Notes: generated from the letters alone by a model not told the origin. DNA of 64,000 nt from Brachypodius melanocephalos (GCA_013398615.1 VZSR01001685.1:30033556-30097555); one strand, 5' to 3'. Shown: positions 38,234 to 49,298, numbered from the stretch's first letter. Translations and numbers: made by a program.

Positions 38234-39114
38234 TGTCATGGTTTAGCAATGACACTCTCAATTTATTGCCCTCTGAGAAGCTCCCAAACGAGATTCCACT
38301 TGCTCACTTCTGTCGCTACAGGACATGAAATAAATAGGATGCACTTGAGTCGAGTTCAGAGACAAGAAGAAGAAGGAAGTTTATTTTCTGACTCCATTTA
38401 TAGAGATTTCTGGCAAGGATCATGTATTGGAGGATGAGGTTGCCACCTCTCCAACCACACTGGATAAAATCACAGTCCATCAATTTTTCTCCTCCTCAAG
38501 GAGAAAAATGTAAACAAAAAGAACTGTCACAAAAACATCACTCTGTTTACGTGAAATCTGTGAGAAACTCAACTAAAGAATGCAAAAACATCAGAAGGCT
38601 GAAAAGATCAGGGCAACACATTCCCACCCCTTTCCTTCCCCCTTCCCACTCCAGGGATAGAGCTGAGAATTGGAGGCACAAAGGCGTGAAAATTGCAGTT
38701 TGAGACAAGAACAATTTGCTGGAAACAGCAATGAGATTAAAAAAGGGAACAGTAACAGCAAAAATATTAACAAAAGGTATAAGACAAAAACACTATTTAC
38801 ACAGAAAGCCCATGACAAATACCAACCAGCTTTTCCACACCACACTTTATCCCAACTGGAAAAGGAATGCCTTTCCTTCCAGAAACCAGAGAAAAAGTCC
38901 TTTTCCCCTGCCCCCGGCAATGATGTAAGATGGTATTCAACGATATTTGGGTCATGGCCAGGCCCTCTCAGCAGAGCACATGGCAGCCCACAACTCCTGG
39001 GCTCGAGGAATCTGATCCAGTGAGCTCAGTCTGCTGGTAGCTGGGACCACAGGCACACACCACCACACCTGGCTACTGTAAGAAAATAACTCTGCTCTGG
39101 ACAAAACTAGGACA
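38234..39114 (-). mobile_element. Solo LTR, avian ERVL type, with 5-bp target duplication and a 7SL-like insert
   Basis: An 881-bp LTR bounded by TG (38234) and CA (39114) is flanked by a perfect 5-bp target duplication GTCAT (38229-38233 and 39115-39119). Read on the minus strand it starts with TGTCCTAGTTTTGTCCAGAG, typical of avian ERVL-type U3. It has a GACCCAAATATC...GAATACCAT block and a polyadenylation signal AATAAA at 38385-38380, about 146 bp before the end. Removing it with one GTCAT restores the reading of the surrounding LINE, which independently confirms the ends. Near its U3 start lies a stretch like 7SL RNA (listed separately). Open frames here (such as 38670-39023) are chance. 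No retroviral genes are present. Confidence 0.9.
38962..39075 (-). repeat. 7SL RNA-like segment inside the LTR
   Basis: On the minus strand, from 39075 downward, the sequence reads AGCCAGGTGTGGTGGTGTGT, then GCCTGTGGTCCCAGCTAC, a diverged middle, and GAGCCCAGGAGTTGTGGGCT. In order and spacing this follows the 5' (Alu-domain) part of vertebrate 7SL RNA, with its GGTGGCGCG, GTCCCAGCTAC and GAGCCCAGGAGTTCTGGGCT blocks. The match is best at 38990-39075 and fades below that, where ordinary LTR sequence resumes. It is a fragment with several mismatches, so it is not a working signal recognition particle RNA gene. Confidence 0.75.
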
Positions 39115-39290
39115 GTCATTTAAACAAGCCTTGACACTTACTTTTCAGTTTTCATAAGCATGTTCAGGAAAGTTGTCTTGAAGAAACTATCATAAGGTAG
39201 ATGTCTAATGGAAAAAACAATGACTGTGTACAGCAAAGTATTAAGGATAACAACTGCTAATTGTTCAGTTTCCTTTGTTACAGATTTTTA
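39115..39290 (+). pseudogene. CR1-type LINE reverse-transcriptase fossil, right half
   Basis: This continues the LINE interrupted by the solo LTR. Just past the target duplication the bases read as a degraded version of the catalytic LNKAFDTV block, with one or two missing bases. KKLSYK-like and AKY...VQF-like fragments follow, corresponding to the next conserved blocks. The match fades near 39290. It is non-functional. Confidence 0.7.
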
Positions 39291-40618
39291 AATGGTGTTT
39301 TTCATGTGTGAGACAACATAAAGAGTAATTTTAAGATAAGCAAGCATGACTGCTGCACAGGCTTGCAGGATTTTATTTACTTTGAAGTACTTGAGGCTTC
39401 AAAAGTGTTCAAAGAACTTTGCATCTCTGAAAACAAGTTTGTGTCACATTTATAGGTGGATATACACATAAGCTGTTAATACAGAGCAACCGATGTCTAT
39501 GATGTGTTATATCCTCATAATTTGCTTGTGTGTCTAAGACTCATTTTTTTCCTGTAATGGCATAATACTCTTTAACATCTCAGTTCAGGATTTACATTCC
39601 ATTATTTTAACTTTTCTAGTTTTATGATCTGTGTGAAAATAAGATTTTAACTTAATGTTACCTATGTGAAATATAGCATGAGCCTAAATGTGAGACACAC
39701 AATTTCTTTTAGGTGCAAGACAGACAAATAAATAATAAAAGGACTTCCACTTTTTGTTTAGGCCTTAAAAATATTTTGAGAACATTTAGTCTTTGCTTCA
39801 GAAAGCTGTTAAACACATTATTAATTTTAAGCATGCTCATTGAATATCTCAAATTGTACTTAGAGTAATGCTCAGGAATCAGTTAAATTCTATCATAGCT
39901 GTAAACTCTATCAGCATCCATCCTAATTTATATTGCTATTCAGTATGTGAGGGGGGACCTAAATCCCAGAAGATTCAAAATTGTTCTGAATTTTCTTTTC
40001 AGCACACCACTTCTGCAGAAAATCACATTCTTAAAAAATCTGCATCTTAAAATTGTTTTGCATCTTGATGTGTTTGTCTAGCCTCCAGCCAAATTTAATT
40101 GTACTAGCACATCTTAGTATCTTTGAAACAGAGGGTGAAGACTGAAGGTGCTGACACAAATCTGTTAAAGCCCTCTTTGGGAGCAATGTTTAGGTAAAAT
40201 AAAACATCACACTTTGTCTTTTTAATTTAGTGGTGTTTTGATCAGTATTTCACTAAAGCAGGGCTGTGTCACCATATGAAAGCCCATTTACTATTTTTTT
40301 CTCGTGTTTATTCTCCAACATACCAAAGAAGAATCAACCATAAGTACTGTGATGGACTATTATTCTGCTTCTCCACATCATAAAACATTTAAATTATTTG
40401 TTAATTTCAGCCCACTACCATGTTATATGGCATATTAAATACATGCCTGAAAGCTTTTTCTCCATTTCAGAAGCCTTTGTTTCAGTTATTAAACCTGAAT
40501 GAGGCTCTTGGAGCTGCTGCCTCTGAAGGCTGTTGATGGTGGGCAACCATTCCCATTTGCTCAAGGAGTGGACCCAGCCCCAGGACAGGTGGAGCAGAGC
40601 CATCGTGTGTGGGACTGA
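39291..40618 (+). other. RALYL: RALYL intron segment
   Basis: AT-rich intron up to about 40380, then GC-richer sequence leading into the palindrome. Bases about 40561-40618 show weaker inverted similarity to about 41676-41736, for instance CCAGCCCCAGG against CCAGCCACAGG, so the palindrome may once have been longer. No gene seen. Confidence 0.6.
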
Positions 40619-40772
40619 TATTTCTGGGCCTGAGAGATTTTAGCCCGCTAACAGCTGCTAACTTTTTCTCAAGGAAAAAAGTTCTAAAGAAAGAAGCTTC
40701 TCAAAACGATCTTGGCAAACAAATATCCTTTCTCAAAACAGTCTTTCTCTAGGTGGTGTTTTGCTGGTTTTT

Positions 40773-40839
40773 TGTTTGGGACTCGAACCTGGGCCACGGT
40801 GGTGAGAGCGCCAAATCTTAACCACTAGACCACTAGGGA
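40773..40839 (-). pseudogene. tRNA-Glu (CUC)-like sequence, 3' acceptor strand displaced
   Basis: The minus strand from 40839 reads TCCCTAGTGGTCTAGTGGTT, then an anticodon arm with loop CTCTCAC (anticodon CUC, glutamate), then a T arm with GGTTCGAGTCC. Compared with the vertebrate tRNA-Glu pattern I remember, the first 34 bases differ at about three. The A box (TGGTCTAGTGG) and B box (GGTTCGAGTCC) match Pol III consensus. The T stem is weakened, and after it comes an A-rich spacer instead of the 3' acceptor strand; a partial acceptor match (CTAGAGA) appears only about 25 bases later. It is therefore a tRNA-derived sequence, probably the head of a mobile element, and not a working tRNA gene. 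Confidence 0.85.
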
Positions 40840-40905
40840 AGGACTGCTTTTGGGAAAGGATAGTTGTTTGCCAAGATTGTTTTGAGAAGAAGGTTTCTTG
40901 AGAAC

Positions 40906-41607
40906 TGTCGGGTTGCGATTTTCCGACATTCAGGTGGTTTAGAGTCTTTTGCCCTCCTGGATGCTTCGGGGCAGACACAAGAAAGAGATGGAGGCTTCAA
41001 GCTTCTGCTTTTTCAGGGTTTATCATGATGTTTATTCTTTCTCTTATCTCACAGTTCGCTCTGTCCTCAGCAAGGACTGGTCTGAACAGCGGCCATCAGG
41101 GAACTGCCCCTGCCCCTGAAAGGTCGTTGTCTTATTTACAGATTATTACAAACACATTATTTACCATTTCCTGCCAATGTCCACTATCCACATCAAACAG
41201 ACCATCTCCACTTGGCCCAATCTTCTCAAGCCACACTGTGCTAACGTCACAGCACAAAATGGAGGTGAAGAAGAAGAAGAAAAGCCTTAGGGACCGCCCC
41301 AAAATCTCCATCTTGTCTCCATCTACTTCTATTATGAAAAACTTAAAACTATATATTTCTTACTCAGTGATAAACTAAACTACTCTGTTTCACACTCTTG
41401 AGATTTGTAATTCATCTCTGCTTTGTGCCATGGTCTGTGACCCCCATGGACAGAGGAAAAACCCCCCTGTTCACCCCCCTGGACAGGCCCAGGGTATCAC
41501 AAGTGCTCTTGAACAAAACTCAAATTTCCCTTGCTCAGTTCCCAGACTGTTTGGCCAGGGTTTCCTGAGCTCTCAGGGCAGCCAGAGGAATGCCCTGGGT
41601 TCCAACA
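40906..41607 (-). mobile_element. Solo LTR, avian ERVK-like, with 6-bp target duplication
   Basis: A 702-bp LTR runs from TG (40906) to CA (41607) and is flanked by a perfect 6-bp duplication GAGAAC (40900-40905 and 41608-41613). A six-base duplication fits ERVK (beta-like) elements. On the minus strand it opens with TGTTGGAACCCAGGGCATTC, carries TGACGT (41249-41244) and a TAAATA-like box near 41138-41133, has a polyadenylation signal AATAAA at 41036-41031, and ends in CCGACA. It contains a short (AAG)n tract at about 41266-41280. No retroviral genes remain, so it is what is left after recombination between two LTRs. It landed inside the right arm of the older palindrome. Confidence 0.93.
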
Positions 41608-44189
41608 GAGAACTTTTTCCCTTAGGAAAAAGTTAGCAGCTGCTAGCAGGTTCCAATCTCGCAGGCCCAGAAATACCAGGCCCACAGCCCAGCACCTGCT
41701 GCCTGTGGCTGGCCTTCCCTCAAGACGTGCAGCACATCCTTTCCCTATGGCTGTCAGCGTGGGACCTGGATAAAAGTATTCTCTGGCACCCCTCTGGTAG
41801 CAACAAGGCTGGGAGGGTTTGAGAAGGATGACAAGGCCACCTACTTTTGAGTCTTTTGAAAAAACAAAACCAGTGTGCTACAGGCTGGCATTTGTATTGC
41901 CACTTGTAATGGTGCCATTTGTATTGCCATGAAAATGAGCACAATCACTGCAGGCTCTGCTGCATGGGGTGGTGGTGGGGATCTGCTGGAGACCACACGG
42001 GGCATGGGGAATCAAAACCACTGTAGTGGTACTGGTACAACTGAGAGCACAGTGTCCCAGATCACATCCAAGTCTGCCTTCTGAGAAAACTAGTTACTTG
42101 ACCGAAGAAAAATCCCCAGGGTCAAAGTGATATTTGTACAATGTGGTGACTAGGATTTGGAAGAAAAATGGAAAGGTAAGTTACTGGGTGCTGCCAGGGT
42201 ATCTAGTCAAGCTCTTTGCTCCGCACAGTTTAATGTTGTAGTTGACCTATACACTTTTTCAAGACTGTTTTGTCAAAGAAAAATAATCCCCACGTGGATT
42301 ATTTTCACCTTTGCCAAACTCTAAGCTTCTTTGGAGGGCCACAAGCAACACTGGCTGGCCCCAGTGTCACACTTGAAGACTCAGTGAGGAGTTATTCAAT
42401 TCCCAGTTCTCCAGCATTCCTATTGCTGTCTGGGCATGAAGCTGCCTAGCCTAAGATCCATCCTGCTGAGGCACCTTTGGACAGAGACAATTAACTGAAT
42501 GCATTTAGTGAGTAGATTAAGAAAGCCCAGAAAAACCACGTGAAATAGCCTCTCACTGTGTTGGCTTGGCTGGAACCAGAACCCACTGGGGCTGGGTTCC
42601 CACAGCAATGGCCACACGTAGCACATGGTGACCCTGCAAGGGCTTCCCTCCAGGACAAGGTTTTTCCGAACTTTCAGGTGTACAGTTGAGCACTCTCTGA
42701 GTGATATTAGACAGCACTGTGATTTCCCATTACCAATCACTTCTCCACATAATGCAATTGAAATGTATATTCAACAGGCTTGATTTAACATGCTACTAAT
42801 TACCTACATTAAACAACCTTTACTTCACAATTTCATATCTCTCATGGCCTCTGTAACAAATTATTCTATTTAAATGTCTAATATTAGTATACTGGAAATA
42901 AATGTTCTTTTATTTACATGGTATGATTATTTTTTATGTCAGTTTGGGGGGTTTTTTTGACACAAGTATTTTATCAATTTCCTCAGTATATTTTACTTTT
43001 ATAATCTCTGTCACAAAACTGAATTATGTTGCACAGCTTGCATTTCTTTTGGTTTCTCAGTCTTGTAGAAGAGGCTGAAAGAATTGCTTGCAGTTGTTCT
43101 CTACATGTTCTCTGCTTCTTATATTTATTGTAAATATCATTTATAGAGTTTGGTGTGGTTTGGCCTCAGAGCCAGCCATTATTTGGAGTTGCTTTTCTGA
43201 GCACTCCTGGACACCCTTTATTTCAGGTGAAAATATGGAAAGGACAGTGATGGGCAACTTGATTGTGTCTTCTAATATAGGAATATTCTTGAGATCATTC
43301 CTCCTACTTGAAAGCGTTAACATAAACTCAACAAGTTCTATGCCAAACATGCATTACTATTTTATTAGAATACCACAGTATTTTGCATAATTATTATAAT
43401 AGTGTGTCACTGTTAGTGTATTATCAATCATTTTAAACCTAACATACAATAAAAATACCTGCAGGTATAAGTATCTTTCTTAATTTAATACTGTCCTAGA
43501 TTTCCAAAACCTTTTTTCTTTACACTTTCTTTTTCTTAATGAATTTGTGTGTCCATCAGTACTACTGACCTACAAGACACCAAAGGCACAGTCGAGAAAA
43601 CAGAAAACAAACCTGAACAAGTATTTTCTGAAATTTACTTTTGTGCCAGATTGTGGTTACAACTCCTACTTTATTCAATACACTGAATGAAGAAAAGAAT
43701 TATTCTTATGGAACATAATTTTCCATGCCTATGTCATATTAAAATTATATAGTATGATATTTCTTTTGAATCAAAGTAATTATTTTTCTACAGAAATGTA
43801 TCCTCCTGATGTTTTTTATTACCTTTTTTCATGAAAAAAGCTATTTTATTTCAGTGCAGTGGAGTGGATTTAAGATAAATGTTGTTCTGCAGCTCTTCTG
43901 AAAAAAGATTTCACTTCCATTAAAAAATCCCCACATTTCTAGGCATGTTTAAATAGAGAGAAATTTAAGTCCAGTAGGATACTATTTACATTCATTTCAT
44001 CAAAGAATGTTGCCAGTGGTAGCATTTGAGAACAGAAAAAATATAATTTAGTTTCAAATTCTTACGTCTACAGTATAAATTTTGCTTGTGTTGACAATTT
44101 AAATAGTATTCTCAATTACATTAAAAATCTTTAAAAGTACAAATAAAAAGCTACAGCAGATTGCATGATTCAATGTGACTTGAATCATC

Positions 44190-44213
44190 TTTTGTTTGTT
44201 TGTTTGTTTGTTT
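44190..44213. repeat. (TTTG)n microsatellite
   Basis: Five perfect TTTG units plus a partial unit. Confidence 0.93.
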
Positions 44214-47200
44214 ACTCATTTTCTTTCAAGAAAAGACCCCTATGTCAAATAACTAACATCGTAGGAATAATAAAAAGATCTGTCAAGAGAAGGCAGCACA
44301 TGCAGGTCTTCATATCTGAATTATGGTGGTGTAATTGCAATCAGTTTAGTCCCATAAATGTTTAAAACAATACTTTTGCTCAGAGGGGCTGGGACAGGCA
44401 GAAAAAAATTTAAGTTTGCCCTTTCACATGATCCAGGGTATGAATGTGCAGCATTTCATAGCTTTAGAGAGGGGGGAAAATGGGAAGAGAAAGATATCTC
44501 AGCTCCTTAGCAACATCCAGGAAAATATTTTCTCTTTATTTTTAAAAAAGCCACAGATAAAGAAATAGATCAAACGACAAAATGCAACCAGCATGTTGAT
44601 TTCTTCATTCAGTCGTATTATTCCTAATCTGTGTGGTTACTCCAACAACGACTAGGACAACAAAACTTTTTTTTTAAATCTTCCTGTTCACTATTTTTAA
44701 AACACTACTAACTTTCCTTAAAAAGGAGACAAGGGCAGGTTTTGACTCTCAGATTATCATTATATGATAAATCTTACATTTATCTCATTTGTTTGTTTGC
44801 TTTTATTCACCATCACTTTTTAAACTATGGCCCTGACATGGATCTGTTTAGAGATAGGTCCTATGCAAAGATTAGCACTTAGATTCCTTAGATTTATACA
44901 GTGTTTCTTCAGGTTTTCTTTCCTTTGTTAAGAGGAAGTGACTCCCACATCTGCACAGCAGCTGCATCCCCCTTCATATCTCAGTACTGTCTTCTTCCAC
45001 AGCAGCCCAGACATCACAACCACATTCATGCTCAGAGAGTAGCAAATTTAGAGAATAATCTGTTCACTTATTATTGTTGGGTTTTTTCCAGTGTTTAATT
45101 TTCTTTTTTACTTTTTCCTTTTGCTATGAAACTTGAAGCAATGCACTACAGATAAAGTATTTAACTCTAAACTTTTTAAATGTTTTTTAATTACTGTATA
45201 TAACAAATCCATAATTTCAGATTATTATGACTCCTTTCTTATCCAACTGAAATTTCGAGTCCTTATCTAAGGATTTTTTATCTAAGAATTTTGGCTGGTA
45301 ATACGAATGAAAAATCTTTGGCTTATAAATCAAAAAGGAAATTCTTAAAAGATCCAGAGTATTGATGGGTCTGCCTGCAGGCAAGAAGAAGTAGTAGTTT
45401 TAGTCATGCATTTGCTTTAAATCTCACCAGTCTGAGCCCTATTCCTATCCCTTATTATATGGGAGATTTCTACCCTTTATTGCTGCACGAATTCTTGCAT
45501 TTAATTTAGGAAACAAAACAGTTTGGACTCAACATGTTGTCTTCCATATGAAGATGATGTCTTCTGTAGGTGTTCTGCTGTGTTTCAGTTAGGCTAAAAA
45601 GGGTAATGCCCTCAACATGTTAAAAAAAAAATCAGAAACTGACAACATGGTATTTTTTCTACACTTCAGTTTTAGTGAAGAAGGCATCATGGAAATAATA
45701 TCAAGATATGCAGATGCTGCTGTTCAGAAACTGTCTTATTAAGTCTTAAAAGTAAGGACATAGGGTTTATGACAAAGAATAGAGAAGGGCCTCTCCCGGC
45801 ATTGCAAATGAGCAGAGGTATTCTTCATTTTCAGGAATTTAGTAAACCCTTAATTGCTGCAGTAATCAGAGATGCAGAATTCTATGCTTCAGAGAATCAC
45901 TTAGTGGACTTGCAATTAGGCATTGGTTCTCACATAATGTAACACATCTAATTATATAGAAGGCTGTAATTTGGTCTGAGAGCTGCTGGTGTACTGTAAG
46001 GGCATCATTTAAGTGGCTTACAGAGAGCAATAGAAATATGATGCTGGGTTATAAATTTAGTACTCTGTGAACAAACAAGGAAGGTTGGATAAATGACAGA
46101 CTTTAACATGCTTTAACGCCATGTGAATGATACTGGAAGAAGAAATTTAAAGTATACTTAATTTGAAAGAAAATGGATTGTTAAGTAAGATTACAAATAG
46201 CATGGAAGGCTATGTGCAACACAGAGGGACAATAGGAACATATTATTATGCAGTGAATTATAAAAATAAAATTATCCTGCAGCTTTATTTCTTGTTGAAT
46301 TCTGTTAGTGTTGGAGCATAATGTCTGGAAATATGTTATCCACCCTGCCAAAACTGTTACTTAGTGCTGTTGATGCATAATGTCAAATGTAATTTTATTT
46401 TTTAAAGAATAGGTTACAATTGCATGCCTTTTTGGTATTGCATGCCAATATTCCCAAAACTTCTGGGAAAAGTATTGGCTATTTTATAGAAAAATAGTAA
46501 AAAGGGTGTTTGTAATCATATGTGATTTGAGTCCTAAGAAATGGGCATTTTCTAATACCCATTGGCATAAAAATGTATGTTGCATTTTCAGTTTTGCATG
46601 AGTGAGATTATTCTAGGAAACAGCATGACAAACACGAATCTTACATTGTTAGAGAAGTGACCCTCCTGTGACTGCTTTAAAGTGTTGGTAGTGTCATTGA
46701 GGAAAAAGGATATTAAGCCTCTACCCTTGGGATCCTCAAAGGCAATGCCTGCATTAACCTTCATCTATTTGTGACTGCAAATTGCCATGCAGCAAAGTAA
46801 TATTGATTGTGTGCATTAGATCAGTCAACACTGTTTTGTTCAACCCACTCTGAAGAACCCATTCTAGATGTTTTTAGATCAGTACATATTGACCTGAGTA
46901 TTCTTACTCTGCTTTAGAGCAGAAGAGGGTCAGGTGAAATCAATTTCATGCAAAGAATGATTAAACCTGTGAGGAAGAGCGCTCTAAGGCACACTATTTA
47001 GATCACTATATTTCTCTCAAAATTCTATCTTTTGTTTGGAGCATATTTTTTGCAAAATTCAGCAACTAGTAAAAATCACGGGAAAAAGTAAATAATAATT
47101 GGCAGTGGCATGGAGTTATTTTCATTCTTCAGATTTTGTTTCCTTTGCTTTCTTGAACAAAGGTACTAAATTGAGCATGTTTTGAGTTTGGGAAACTTGC

Positions 47201-48301
47201 GAGAATCTCACTGTGAATCTGAGAGTGAACTGCTTCATGACTGGAAACATCACATAGATGTGATGTATGGGTTAAACACAGTTTAGTTTATCACTCTGGC
47301 AACAGAAGACTTCTCTTGCATGGCATGGGAGGAAACTGGAATCCATTGCTATCTAAGAAGGTTTTCAAGGATTTCAAAAAATTAATTTCATTCAAGTCAC
47401 AATTTCGTTTTCCACAGACATACTACCAGGATTTAGCCAAATATGAGAATCCATGTCAGTGTTTATGTTACCTTTGCAAGTTTTGGATTCATAAAGGGAG
47501 ATGTAGCAAAATCTAACCTGTAAAATCAAATAGGATACAGCTTTTAATTTACTTAGAGCTTTTAGGTTTCCCTCTCTTCTTGCTGCCCAAAATTTAGGTG
47601 ATCCATTTATGAGTATTATTGGAAACTAGTTACTTTTTTCCTTTAGTGTCCCTTAGTTCTGCATGCCATTCTTTCCTGCCACATCCCCAAAACCCTTCCC
47701 TCCCATGTTATAACAGTAATACATTCAGTATCAAATATTACAGTATATATTTGTATTGGTGTGTCAAAACCTACTTTTGCACATGTTGGTTTATGTCTCA
47801 TCCTAACATCTTGCTGCTGTGAAAGTTAGTACAGGGAAGAGGCATTCTCTTTAAAGCACTTCCTCCCTGTATGTAAAGATATCTTTTATTCGGTTTTTCA
47901 ACTGTCAAACTACAAAGATAACTCCAAACAGATTATTAATTACATTCTACTAACTAATGGCGAAAAGGTTATCTATCCTAACTACCCACGGGGTAAAAAA
48001 CATCCTAGAGGCTCCTGAAATTTGTATTATGACAAGAATTTCATGTTAACAAATGATGTAAGATTCAGATTTTGCTAGGAAACTAGCAAAATTTGCTTTA
48101 TACATCTGATACAACTGGTATATATGCTACACATCAGTACAGACAGACATCAGGTATTGCTAACAGCATCCTGTGCTAAGGGTTCCCTCAAAATCTTTTC
48201 CTGCATATAGTGCTATGGCACTATCCTGCCATGGGGTTAGGTGCTAAGTAGAACTGGTTACATAAAATGCACTGTATCAGTAGTCAGTGATTTTTGCAGG
48301 G

Positions 48302-48350
48302 TTTTTTTTTTTTTAATAGAATAAAATAGAATAATTTATATATATATGTG
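48302..48350. repeat. T-run followed by a TA-rich simple repeat
   Basis: A run of 13 T is followed by AATAGAATAAAATAGAATAA and a short (TA)n tract. Confidence 0.85.
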
Positions 48351-49281
48351 TTAGTGTATTCCATACACATACGGAATATGTACATCTATACATTTCCAAT
48401 ATTCCATTTCTTTCACTTCAAAACACTGAAAAGACTAAAAACACCTATATCTTGCAGCATATTAAATGATGAGTGAGTGCATGAATACAAACCAAACTCA
48501 AGGGTGAGCAGACACATTCCTAGACAAACCATCAAGCTCTCTCATGCTGACCAGCTATAATTTCAGTTTTCTCTAACACAAGAAATTAAGCTGTGTAAGA
48601 TCCATATCACCTACTGATGTCCTGGGGAGTCAGCTTCTGGGTGCAACTTTTTCCTCATGGATTTGGGGAAAAGATGATGCTTCAAGAAGACATCTAAATT
48701 ATTCTCAATCTTAAATAATTTACCTAGTCAAAAGTCAAGAAACATTAGAAAAATGTATCTTTTTTTAATCAGTCAGAATGTGTAATGTGTTGTGATACTT
48801 TCATAAGGGACTAAATATGTATTATACATCTACCAAGGATTATGTATAGATCTGCATAGAGATCTGGCAGCCAAAGGGATAATCTTGTTTGATAATCTGT
48901 TTATCCCTAGAGTGCTTACTAATGTAGTAGCTTTGTTATTGAATAAATTCCTCAGTATTTAGTAAAATTTAGTTTTAGTAGACTTGAATATTTCAGCTGG
49001 GAACTTTGATTAACTATGATCTGAGAATAGAAGACAGGAAGCCTGTGCTGATTGAAGGACACTTCTCAATCAGCTCTGAGGAAAGATGATTTAATCCACC
49101 CCCATAACTAGCAGTCTCCTGATACTCAGCTCTTCCTCTCTTGAAAAGTTTTTTGCAGTACCCAGCCAGTTATCCTCCATTTCATATATGTGTAAAATTG
49201 CTCTTGTTCTCAAATTGTCATTCTGCTTTTCTTTTTATTTAAATTCCATTACAGTGATTTCAGACTAACTCTTCAATTTAT

Positions 49282-49298
49282 AAAAAAAAAAAAAAAAA
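49282..49298. repeat. A17 homopolymer run
   Basis: Seventeen consecutive A bases in AT-rich intron. No retrocopy body is visible upstream of it, so I do not read it as a poly(A) tail. Confidence 0.9.

Larger units (their letters stand above)
40619..41675. repeat. Long inverted repeat with a tRNA-Glu-like apex, split by a solo LTR
   Basis: The left arm is 40619-40752. The right arm is 40833-40905 plus 41614-41675, the two pieces being joined once the LTR at 40906-41607 and one copy of its target duplication are discounted. By hand I count about 19 mismatches and one single-base gap over 134 positions (about 85% identity). Shared blocks include TATTTCTGGGCCTG, CAGCTGCTAACTTTTTC, ATCTTGGCAAACAA and TATCCTTT. 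The 80-base apex holds a tRNA-Glu(CUC)-like sequence on the minus strand. Its 5' acceptor strand (TCCCTAG) lies at the top of the right arm and can pair with CTAGAGA at the top of the left arm, so the cloverleaf stem and the long stem are continuous. No transposase is present. I do not recognise it as a named family. Confidence 0.85.

Noticed and set aside
38670..39023. 117-codon plus-strand open frame
   Set aside because: It lies wholly inside the solo LTR, antisense to it, and has no coding resemblance.
40773..40839. A functional tRNA-Glu gene
   Set aside because: The 3' acceptor strand is displaced by an A-rich spacer and the T stem is mismatched, so a mature tRNA could not form normally.
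49282..49298. A17 run as the poly(A) tail of a processed retrocopy
   Set aside because: No coding or transcript-like body upstream and no flanking target duplication seen.
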